Assembly (NCBI GenBank): GCA_944472155.2
Contig: OX235271.1
Coordinates: forward strand, 38,924,633 to 38,988,632
Source: Trichobilharzia szidati
Lineage: Eukaryota; Platyhelminthes; Trematoda; Strigeidida; Schistosomatidae
Direction: 5' to 3'
Length of the DNA: 64,000 bases
Shown: positions 54,990-64,000 of the stretch, piece after piece
Layout of the letters: each line of letters begins with the position of its first letter
Numbering within the stretch: position 1 is the stretch's first letter
Translations under genes and position numbers: made by a program
Notes under the pieces: model-generated
Seen by the model: only the letters and a program-made list of their open reading frames with translations
The model's database searches: none
Told to the model about the DNA's origin: nothing

Positions 54990-56010
54990 AATTCGGATCT
55001 GGAATCCTTCGAAGTGAGGACAGAAGTAAGACAAGGCTGCCTACTATCGCCAATGATTTTCCTGATTGCATTAGTCTGGATAATGTGACAAACAGTGGGG
55101 AATGAGGAAACAGGCATAAAATGGACTCACACAAAATACTTGGAGGATCTGGACTCCGCCGATGATGACATATGTCTGATTTCCCACAAACTGGAAGATA
55201 TGAAAGTGAAAAGTAACAAGTTGGCAGAAGAAGCATCCAGAGAAGATAGGACTTCAGGTGAACATAGAGAAAACAGAGGTGATGAAGATTCCTGGCCAAC
55301 ACCACCAACAGCAAAACCACCAACAGACAACAATCAGCGAAAATGGGAGGAACCTGAAAGAAACAACCTCCTTCACCTACCGGAGAAGCATCGTTTCAAC
55401 TACAGGCGGGCTGAACTGATGAGGATATCAAAGCAAGAATCGGAAAAGCAAGACAAGCCTTCACTACTCTCAAGTCTGTGTGGAGGTCAACAGCACTCAG
55501 CATCAAAAATAAGATCCGGATTTTCAACTCCAATGTGAAGTCAGTGCTACTTAACATACGGATCAGAGACTTGGCCAGCGCTTCATAAAGACCACCTCAA
55601 ACAAACTACAGACCCTCATTAACAGTTGTCTTCGCTCAATACTCAGGATCAGATGGCCAGAAAAGATCAGCAACAGGGAGGGATCTCTGGCAATGAGCGA
55701 ACCAACCAGGAACCGATTGTGAAACAAATAGGCAGGAAGTAATGGAGATGGATTGGCTGGCCATACTCTGAGGAAACCATCAAGTGACATCACTAGACAA
55801 GCCATTGCTCGAGTGGAACCCGAAAGGGAATAGGCGAGTTGGTCGTCAGTGCGAGGGTGGGTAACTTGGAGGAGGTGATGTGAAGAAGAGATGAAAACGT
55901 GTGGGCAGACTTGGAGCATGGTGAAGACTCTAGTAGAGAACCGAACGCAATGGAGACGCACCGCTGAAGCCCTGTGTTCCTCTAGGAATTAAAGGAAACA
56001 ATAATAATGA
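54990..56010 (+). pseudogene. RTE RT C-terminal half
   Basis: Begins in FEVRTEVRQGCLLSPMIFLIALVW (55010-55085), then LEDLDSADDDICLISHKLEDM (SADDD in place of FADDD), LGSIVSTTGG-equivalent sequence, KIRIFNSNVKSVLL, a C-terminal domain and a GGAAACAATAAT tail. Several shifts. Near-identical in layout to 42680-43655. Confidence 0.85.
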
Positions 56011-56640
56011 TTATAAATTCATGAACAGCTCAACCACTAATTTCATCTCAGTTCATCCCACTTTCTTAACGGCTGCACATTTTATATACATTTCAACGAT
56101 AATCAAAACTAACTGACTATTATTCCATATTGTACTTGTACTACAATACATCTTGTGGTATAATATTTTAATTTGTCTTTAATGGCCATTACACAATAGC
56201 ATTAATTAGATTTCTAACTGTATAGCCTGTAGAATAACTTATTGACAACACTTTTTCACGTCTAATTATGCTTGTTCTGAATAAACTATGAGAACACTTG
56301 AATTACTGAGGCCAGAATTTTAGTGAGAAATTACGCTTTTGTTACAACACACGTGTCATACAGAACAGAGTTCAAGCATCACTTATCTTGATGGAATTCA
56401 CTGACTCCCTGATGAATATTTGTATTCTTTTCGGTTGGCAATCTGTTTATACGTCACATCATACGTATAAAGGACAATGTATTGACTACCAGGAACAGTA
56501 TGATATATATTTGCTGATGTTCATTTATTCTGTGTACCAGAATGATTTGATTGGTAGCCTGTTTACGTAATACAGTTTCCCTGATATCAATCAACTACAT
56601 TATAATACTTGTTTGACCGATAGGATAGGGAAATCAACCA
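56011..56640. other. Unassigned stretch
   Basis: No recognisable feature; open frame 56388-56570 has no motif. Confidence 0.35.
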
Positions 56641-58235
56641 ATCACGAGCATACTAAGGCAGTGACAATGATGATGCTACCAACAGCAGCCAAAGCTCTTA
56701 CGCAATAGGATACAATCGCCTCAAAGTTAACCACAGCAAGATTCAACTAAAAAGGAGGGAAATTTACAATTATTCAATGCTAACCGCAAAATAAGAAAGA
56801 TTTCTACAAACATCTACAAACGGTAATGGATAAAATTTTGAGTGGCGACATCAAAATGCTAATGGTTGATATGAATGCTAAAATGGGAGCAAACAACATA
56901 GGAAGAGAACTCACAGTAAGTCAGGAGGATCTCAACAAAACGAATGAGTATGGACCTCCAGGTAATTGGAGGTAGCATGCACAAACACAAAGATGTACAG
57001 AAGCCAACAAAAGTGTCACCTGACGAAAACACCGAAAGCCAGATAGACTTCACTTCAATGTTGCTCAAGAGAGTGGAGATACAGTCTATTGCACATAAGG
57101 TCGAGAATGGGGGCCGATTTAGGCTCCGACCATTATCCAGTGAATGGAATCTTGAAGGTCAAGCTGAAACTCTTAAAAACAACCAAAGATAGACTACAAT
57201 TCAAGTTCAGTACTCAGACACTGAAGGACAGAACTACAAAAGACATATTCATTGCAGCTATCAGAACAAAGCTGGTGACATAATGTAGTATCACTGAGGA
57301 AACCTGTATGGAAGAACATTGGAACTCTCTGAAAGCGATGTTCCAGGAAACCTATGCAGCCGTCTTAAGAAGGAAGAAGAGACAAGCCAAGGGATAGCTC
57401 CCTACGGATACTAATAGAGGAGATAGGGGTAACGAAAGAGAAGGTGACTCAGCGCAAAGATGGGTAACAGAAGGAGAAGGCAAGTTCAATGTATTTAGCA
57501 CTAAATAAAGAAGTAAAGAAAAGTGCTAGAAAAGACAAAAGACAATTCTAGCACACTGTCAGCCAGAAAAGAACAACCTGCAGATAAATAAATTTGAAAA
57601 AGATCACTTCGTTCACTCATATAGGCAACATTATTTCAATTACAGGCAGCACAGATCAAGATGTTGAAAGCCAATCAAGATTGGATGATGAAAGAGAGAC
57701 AAACGTTCCTTACTCTAAAACCACTGTGGGGAATCTGGGCGTGTAACAAGATTCGGCTTTTCAGCACTAATGTGAAATGAGTCATTCTATACGATTTAGA
57801 GACTTGAAGCGTCACCAAAAACATTTGCAACAAGCTGCAGACTTTCATCAACACTTGTCTTCGCCATCTCGATACTGTATACCAGATGGCCGGCCAGGAA
57901 CTATTAGCAACAGGGAACTCTGTCGACAAGTCAACCAAGAGCCTACAGACAAAAAGATGGCACAAAGAAATAAATTGGATATACGCTGATGAGATCGTTG
58001 AGTGGCATCACACTCTGTTCAGACTAAAGCTCGAGTAGAACCAGAATGGGAAACAACGAATTGGGGTTGGCATTCAGGGTGACATGATGGAGGCAGTTTG
58101 AGGAGGAGATAAGAGCTTATGGTTAATGTTGCAGTGAAACACAAGGGACTGCATTGTACCCGATGAAATTTAGATGTGTTGTTGAAGCCCTATGTTCCAT
58201 TCAGAACCCAAAGGAACAAGAATAATAATACAATG
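56641..58235 (+). pseudogene. RTE endonuclease relic lacking the RT core
   Basis: In changing frames: MMMLPTAAKAL, FYKHLQTVMDKI, GDIKMLMVDMNAKMGANNIGRE (endonuclease D..N motif), VIGGSMHKHK, QIDF, SDHYPVNGILKVKLKLLK (SDH motif) and TTKDIFIAAIRTK. Then a jump at about 57550 to the C-terminal TYLGSI-like and IRLFSTNVK-like segments and a GGAACAAGAATAATAATA tail. The fingers and palm are deleted. Confidence 0.78.
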
Positions 58236-59016
58236 TGCTTAGTCTTTCTTTAGGAAGCACTCTCAGTCGAAATGACAACCAAACTGTCCATACTCGTTGC
58301 AAAGTGGAAACTGCTTCTATCTGAGGACATAAAGCTGTTTTTACAAGAAGCCCGAAGATGAAAATGATACAGTGTACAGTTTATGCAGAAAGCTGACCGC
58401 CTATGTTTTTCCTTATCCTGAATACTTTAACGACACACAAATTAACTTAAATATCATTGTCGCTAGATTATAGGGATATAAGATCACCAAACATGAAATC
58501 AGCAACACAACAAATGATTTTGCTTAAATAAGGAGCTTAAAAGTGGTTTTATCTTTACCATTATTACAGTGATGGTGTGTCTTTTTCTTTTATAGCTGAG
58601 AAACAATAGGATCTATGGAAAACAGCAGATACAATCAAAGGGGACATTACACTATCTGAGAACATATTTAGCCTATCTCACTTTTTATTACAAATATTAT
58701 CTTCAAAAATTGAAAGTTTCTGAATTCAGTCAGTAAAAGTACAGTTTTATCTGTCTTGATGTCTGCAAAAAAAATCTATTTCAATACCTCGTTATTTGAC
58801 GTCACATGTATGATATGAATGTATATGCATCAATCAACCAATCACAATTCACACACTGATACTGATGTTGAGATGTGTATTGTGTGGTTTACACTCTTTG
58901 TCAAATGTTTATAAGCTCAAAAGTCACTCAGAGACGTTTTAGTAAAACGTTTTGTGCGAGTTTTTCTTTCTTTCTTTCTTGTCTATCTCCGTTAAACAAT
59001 CTATTATTGTAAATCA
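58236..59016. other. Unassigned; possible promoter/5' UTR of the next exon
   Basis: No transposon similarity seen in 58236-59016. A pyrimidine stretch (TTTCTTTCTTTCTT) lies about 40 bp before the start codon at 59017. A TATA-like TTTATAAGC is near 58909, but nothing shows it is used. Confidence 0.3.
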
Positions 59017-59236
59017 ATGTCTGATCAAGAGAGTGATGATCAAATGGATGATCAGCCGAGTGTACCAGATCAAAAAGTAAATCATAGGAAATCGGCTGGA
59101 TGTTGTCAAAATTATGGGAATGCAATAACTCATGGATTGTTTCGAAAGAAACGTCATGAAAGAGATATTAAGCAGGTATTGAATATTGGGTCTGGTGGAC
59201 ATTTATCACTATTCAAATTGGTACTTCATGGTTTAG
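59017..59236 (+). CDS. Predicted first coding exon of a host gene
   Basis: An ATG at 59017 opens 73 codons that end at a strong splice donor (TTTAG|GTGAGT, exon end 59236, phase 1). The N-terminus is acidic and hydrophilic (MSDQESDDQMDDQPS), then basic (GLFRKKRHERD), then GSGGHLSLFKLVLHGLG, which could lead into a helix or membrane segment. It matches no transposon here, and the codon composition looks like genuine coding sequence. The protein family is not recognised. Later exons lie beyond or were not identifiable among the repeats to the right. Confidence 0.55.
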
Positions 59237-59386
59237 GTGAGTTGTATGTAGATGATCATTTATTTATTTTTTTTTGATATCCGTGTTTGTTCTGTGATAT
59301 CTACAGAACTTTGAACTTTAAAACGGAAAGTGTGGAATACATATGAAACACTATAGAGAATTCTGTCAGCACAAAGATTATGTTCA

Positions 59387-59700
59387 AGTATTGATTTGTA
59401 GGGATTTGATTGATATGGTTACAGGATTTCATCATGAGCTGACACAGGTTAGAGAACCACTGGAAAACATGCCGGGGGTACTGGACAGCTGCTTTGTCCC
59501 AGTGGCTTGGTGGTCTACGAGCTGGCTCGCCTTGTAGCCAGAAGGTCCTGGGTTCAAACTTTGGTGATGGTTGCGTACTACTGAAGAGTCTCAAGTTAGG
59601 CTGACGAAACAGCTGGCTATTCAGTACTCACTGCAGGTTTTCCTATGGTTCTTTGACCGATGTCATCTCATAATGAAATCCTGTAACCAATTACAAAGAT
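59387..59700. mobile_element. Hammerhead SINE inverted pair
   Basis: Minus tail part 59387-59500, plus part 59500-59700 beginning at the A box (TGGCTTGGTGG), with B-box-like GGGTTCAAAC near 59550 and an intact ribozyme. Both ends carry the tail (GGATTTCATCATGAG and TCTCATAATGAAATCC). It lies shortly after the host exon, so probably in an intron. Confidence 0.82.
59575..59628 (+). ncRNA. Hammerhead ribozyme, best core in window
   Basis: Stem I GTACT (59575-59579) with AGTAC (59623-59627). Core CTGAAGA (59581-59587). Stem II GTC/GAC (59588-59590, 59603-59605) directly abuts the GAAA box (59606-59609). CAGCTG follows, with cleavage expected before AGTAC. All invariant core positions are present. 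Confidence 0.82.
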
Positions 59701-59882
59701 TACTCTTCACTTTTTAAATGCATTGATATTGAAGTTACACAGTTAGACCAAATATTAGGCATAACATAATGCACCACTGAATAATTAAGCTTTGTCATTC
59801 TGTTTTATCCACACACTAGAAGTCATCTGACTTGTCAACTCTTGTATTCTAACCATCCCTCTTTACTGTTCCCCATTAATCT

Positions 59883-60517
59883 TTCCTGGACTACTTAAGA
59901 AAGACTTTGCTTTGCTGAGAAGGGCAGTAAAAGCTGTTAGTAGGGCAAGTGGGATTTCGTCAAACCAACTGGTTAACACCGTTGTGGATAGACATATAAT
60001 GTCATGTAAGAAAGTAGCGAATTCTATATTGTCAGACCCCGAACACCCTCTCTATACGCAGCTCTCTCCTTGCATTTCATCTGGTAGAACCAGAAGCAAC
60101 TATAGGAGGCTATATGCTAGGACTACCAAGTACAAAATCTCCACAATAACTTATCTGGCACAGCTGTTATGTGATGAGAAAACTGTTAGGTATGACACGA
60201 TCAATTTACTGCGGCACTCTTACAAATAGTTCCCATTAGCTTTTGTTCTCCTTTCTTTGTTACCATTATATTGTTGCTCACATATTCTATTACACACTAA
60301 TTTTATGTTCCATATCCTGTGGTGCATTGTTTAAATATGTGACTGCAATGCTGTTCTTTTTTATTTCTTTTGTTTCTCTTTTTTTCTTTTTGTTGTTGTT
60401 GCTTTTCATTTTTAAAATCTTATAATATTTATGAGGTAATTAGATGCAATATTGTAATGCACGCTGAAAATTCCATACTTGTACCACAAATACTGTTTGG
60501 AATAAAGCTATTATTAT
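59883..60517 (+). mobile_element. Second non-LTR family, C-terminus and 3' UTR
   Basis: 59894-60229 is open and encodes ALLRRAVKAVSRASG, HIMSCKKVANSILSDPEHPLY, SSGRTRSNYRRLYARTTKY and INLLRHSYK then a stop. This is the basic C-terminal region typical of several non-LTR RTs. An AT-rich 3' UTR follows with GGAATAAAGC (polyadenylation signal near 60500) and a TTATTATTATTA tail. It supplies the 3' ends inserted at 22243 and 39160. Confidence 0.75.
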
Positions 60518-60827
60518 TATTACTGTATACACAGACAACAAGAATTTTCCTGTAAATTTGCTATTGAATAGATTAGTGAGAAATCGGGATTCAGCGATAG
60601 TAAAAGCGCCACGACAATCTTGGTAAATCTTTAAGCCCAAAAATATTCTCATACACAACTTGGTCATTTAATAGCTAGAAAGGTCGAAAAGATGTTGATT
60701 AGAGCGTGTCGACTAAGTATGCCACCTTCGAAGTCAAGATTTATATCTCCAGTTAAACTAAGTGTGTCTCTTACCAACAGTTTTTACAATGAATTTAGAA
60801 CAACGCATTTTAGCGAGCAATATTGTG
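60518..60827. other. Unassigned stretch
   Basis: No feature recognised. Confidence 0.35.
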
Positions 60828-62790
60828 TTTTCAATTAGATCTCACCAGGCTTAACTCTAATATACATAACTTTACAAATAAAAATTCAAATATAAAACAA
60901 TCATGGTGTTCTGTCCATAGGATAATGAGATGGTGAATATAAATTGTACAATTAGTCATAATAGTAGTAATGATAATAATAATTATAATAATAATAATGG
61001 TTTTATCAATAATAAGGATGAAAAAGTGAGGCAATCTGTGATAACCCGAATAATTAGAAACAGCATGATTAAACAAACAAATGTTCTGTTAGAAGTAGTC
61101 GATAAAGGCTAAGGAAAACAAATGAACCGATTAAGTAATGCTCGATTGTAAGGGAAGTAAATGAAACAAGTTTTTAAGATGTGATAAGATTAAGGGATGA
61201 TAAGAGAGGGGTTGAAAATATAAATAAGGAGTGGTGTAGAAGTCATCAATTGGTTATATCTTAATAGGCCAAAGGAAGGGATAATGGCTGTACTAACCTC
61301 TTTTGAATGCATAATTTAGATTCAATAGTTCGAATACCTATTGTCTAAGCTGTGTGCAGTAAACGAATAAGAAGTCTATTGGAAAGATTCAGTGGGATAC
61401 GATGAATTACTTTGAAGGCTCTCGTCTTCCCGATTACATGAACACTGTCAATTAGGTGTGACAAAATTGAGCTACGGATTGTTTTTGTCTGTCACCGCAG
61501 GTGCAGTTGAATTGATAAATGCAAATGGATGTGGCAAAACTATCAAGCTTATCCTTCGTTTGCGTCCCAATCATTCGTCGGCTAGAGAATGACAAACATA
61601 GGTATGCTGCATAAAATGTTCTTCGTATACTCCTTGAAAGTCTTTGGAATAGAATCTCACTTGATAAGTCACCATTAAATTAACTTAATAAATAGAGGTT
61701 TCTTACGTGCAGTCATAGTCTAAGGTTTTCTCTTTGATATTTTCATATGTTTCTTTATGAAACTACTCGGATAGCCCATCTCCGTCAAGGAATCGTGAAT
61801 ATATTCAAATTCCTTTTGTAAGAGGTCATCGGTACACATCTTTCTTGCTCTGCTCGTAAGACATTTAACAACATTTCTTTAATATTTAATGGGGACGTAA
61901 CTAAGGAAGTGTGTGTATTGCCCTGTGAATGTGCTTTTTCTATACACGTTTCTTCCAGGTGACCCATCTTCTCTCCTACTTAGCAAGACATCCAGGAAAT
62001 GTAGTTTACTATCCTGCTCCCTTTCACAAGTAAAAGTAAGCGAAGGATGGACGTTGTTGAATTTCAGCAACATCTCGTCTGCGTTTAAATTCCCATCAGC
62101 TAAGATGAATGTATCATCGAAATATCGGTAATACATATCAAACTCCTTGAAGATGAGGCAGTAACTCATTGAAGAAGACATTGCGAAATGGTCGCACTAT
62201 GTCGTGAATTGGCAGAAGTAAGAATTCATGCATTGGCCATTGGATCGGGTCCCAGTAGCTCGATGGTCTACGAGCTCGCCTTGTTACCAGAAGGCCCTAG
62301 GTTCAAACCCCAGTGGGTTCGTGATGCTGAATAGTCCCGAATTAGGACGAAACAGCTGACTGTCCAGTACTCCCAGGTCTTCCGGTGGTTCTCTAACTGA
62401 TGTCACCTCATGATGAAATCCTCCATGCAATCACACAAAATCCCTACAAAACCAATACTTCAATTTCCCATTTTCAAGTTTTGCAAGGAAGAAGTCAGGC
62501 CTAATGGTGAACCCATAGCTGTTCTATCTACTCGTCGGTAGTATGAATTATTCAAGACAAAGTGAACATACATTGTGCATTTAAGAAGTAATTCTTTTAG
62601 GCTACACAAAGGAATTCCGAAGTCCAATCGCCTTTCGGTGATTTCTTGACAAATGTAATCTACCGTTTCTATAAGTGGTACATTCATGAGTAGTGATGAT
62701 ACATCTATGGATAACATGCGTTTATCCCTCACATTAGTCTTGTATATTTTAGAAATGAAGTCGAAGACACTACTAATTTATAAATCTACT
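60828..62790 (-). pseudogene. PLE RT and GIY-YIG, split by a SINE
   Basis: Minus strand from 62732: MLSIDVSSLLMNVPLIETV (RT motif A), RTAMGSPLG (motif B), a hammerhead SINE at 62185-62465, MYYRYFDDTFIL (catalytic DD box) at about 62150-62110, and LHFLDVLLSRREDG. FTGQYTHF, a linker near 61700-61550 and ICIYQFNCTCGDR near 61540-61490 follow, where the rest of the GIY-YIG core is deleted. Then the C-terminus and 3' UTR (60828-61250). This is the only PLE copy in the window reaching motif A. It is broken by the SINE and several stops. Confidence 0.85.
62185..62465 (+). mobile_element. Hammerhead SINE inside a PLE RT
   Basis: Contains the GAATTGGCAGAAGTAAGAATT block, B-box-like GGTTCAAACCCC near 62311, and a ribozyme at 62321-62372 with stem II GTCC/GGAC and GAAA intact but core CTGAATA. 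The G8 position, the general-acid nucleotide of hammerheads, is changed. Tail ends CAATACTTCAATTT. Confidence 0.85.
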
Positions 62791-62807
62791 GCATATTAAA
62801 GCTCGCA

Positions 62808-62837
62808 CTGAAGATATTGTCCAGGAAGACAATGAAA
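62808..62837 (+). ncRNA. Hammerhead core adjoining a PLE
   Basis: CTGAAGA (62808-62814), stem II ATTGTC (62816-62821) pairing perfectly with GACAAT (62828-62833), then GAAA (62834-62837). Stems I and III are not convincing from the flanks, so this is a core-level match. The same arrangement, less perfect, occurs at 27281-27314 and in the minus strand near 26240 and 14030. Confidence 0.6.
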
Positions 62838-62929
62838 CTTTAGCAACTGAACTACCCAGATGAGGGATTACAACGACATCAAAATATTTATAAATTTCAA
62901 TATATAAAAAATCTCCATTGAGACATATA

Positions 62930-63394
62930 GAAAACAGAAAGACTGAGCGAAGAAATATTTACTTTTCAATTAGATCCTCATCTCTGGTTCTACTCTAATA
63001 TGTGTATATAGCATTTTTATTACAATACACAACAGTTTACCAATCAAGTGGCACTGATATGTTTGTTAACAATAATTAGTCAGTGTCAACAAGTCAATGG
63101 GTTGATAATAAACGAAGAAAATCAATACACATTTAAAAGGTAGAAATGATTAGAATAAATTAATTTTACAAGGATAACATCTTTTAAATGTGTATTGATT
63201 TTCTTCGTTTATTATCAACCCAATGCTTGACATGTTGACGCTGACTAATTATTGTTAACAAACATATCAGTGCCACTTGATTGGTAAACTGTTGTGTATT
63301 GTAATAAAAATGCTATATACACATATTAGAGTAGAGCCAGAGATGAGGATCTAATTGAAAAGTAAATATTTCTTCGCTCAATCTTTCTGTTTTC
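62930..63394. repeat. Near-perfect palindrome of PLE arms
   Basis: Arms 62930-63139 and 63181-63394 are inverted copies differing at a few bases and one 3-base indel, separated by 41 bp. They contain the PLE arm motif (TTGAAAAG, then TTCTTCGCTCA). There is no PLE body between them. A related single arm lies at 32165-32400. Confidence 0.92.
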
Positions 63395-63938
63395 TAAATT
63401 TATAAATTTGTATAATATATGTCATAAAATCTACTCATTCCCATGTCACTTTGTAACTGTTTACATGAGGCATAAGATTTGTAACTGCTGGCAACCACAT
63501 GCAAGGACTGTCGTCTTAATCAACGGAACTCGAGAAAGATTCGGTGGTTCGTACCTATATATCTGTAAATACAGTAGGGAAACTAAGACGTTATATATAC
63601 AATAGATGAATGCTTAAATAGCTTCAGTGAGTTTAATCGTCGGCTATTATGCATTGATGAATCCTTTTTTGTATTTGCATGGTTCCCGTATACAACATAG
63701 TATATACTACCGATTGATACCACACAAGAACAAATCCATGAATATTATAATAATTTGCAAGATGTTAACAACCGAGTTTGGTGCCACTGACAAGTACCTT
63801 TCAACACTTTAATGACATTTGATGGTTTTCAGATATAATTAGAAAAAAGAGGTTAATATTGATGCACTCTGATCATCCTACGATTCATAACTTTTAACCC
63901 TGAAGAGTTGATAGAAGCTTGGATAATTCAATTTCAGT
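63395..63938. other. Unassigned stretch
   Basis: No recognisable gene or repeat; short open frames only. Confidence 0.35.
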
Positions 63939-64000
63939 GCGTCGGTGGCACAACGGTTAGGACTCTCGCTGACCATGCACATGGTCTGAGGTCCAATCCC
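63939..64000 (+). mobile_element. tRNA-Gly SINE, cut by the window end
   Basis: Starts GCGTCGGTGGCACAACGG (A box) and reaches GAGGTCCAATCCC (B-box region) at the last base. The only plus-strand copy of this family in the window. Confidence 0.8.

Overview
The window is AT-rich eukaryotic DNA with no bacterial-style genes. It is almost wall-to-wall transposable elements. The combination points to a blood fluke (Schistosoma) or a very close relative: RTE-clade non-LTR retrotransposons (SR2/Perere-like), a CR1/jockey-type retrotransposon, Penelope-like elements (PLEs) with a C-terminal GIY-YIG endonuclease, and tRNA-derived SINEs that carry hammerhead ribozymes (the Sm-alpha type known from schistosomes). 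The species assignment is inference from family recognition; no search was run.

Layout. 0.4-2 kb: CR1/jockey reverse transcriptase (RT) copy. 3.3-8.3 kb: decayed RTE copies and two SINE relics. 8.3-10 kb: tRNA-Gly SINE and a PLE relic. 10.2-14.6 kb: three hammerhead SINEs, one split by an RTE insertion. 15.0-15.4 kb: a (TTAG)n array. 16-18.1 kb: SINEs. 18.1-22.9 kb: an old PLE into which two younger PLEs inserted side by side. 22.9-25.2 kb: two RTE copies in opposite orientation. 25.5-31.3 kb: hammerhead SINEs and an inverted PLE that itself hosts a foldback SINE. 32-35 kb: PLEs, one nested with a clear target-site duplication (TSD). 35-44 kb: many 3' RTE fragments and SINEs. 44-49 kb: SINEs, a PLE and a possible host exon. 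49.4-58.2 kb: the longest RTE endonuclease/RT copy, a PLE with inverted arms, and more RTE. 59 kb: a likely first coding exon of a host gene. 59.4-64 kb: a SINE, another non-LTR 3' end, a PLE holding a hammerhead SINE, and a 210-bp-arm palindrome.

How the parts work together. RTE and PLE proteins are the probable mobilisation machinery, the SINEs the passengers. The tRNA-Gly SINE shares its 3' tail with the RTE family. Hammerhead SINE copies longer than one unit suggest multimeric RNA templates. The most striking pattern is architectural: RTE, PLE and two SINE classes repeatedly occur as inverted pairs with their 3' tails facing outward. In several cases the whole inverted structure is bounded by a TSD, so it arrived as one integration event. 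Most coding regions are broken; the uninterrupted ones are PLE C-terminal (RT plus GIY-YIG) fragments.
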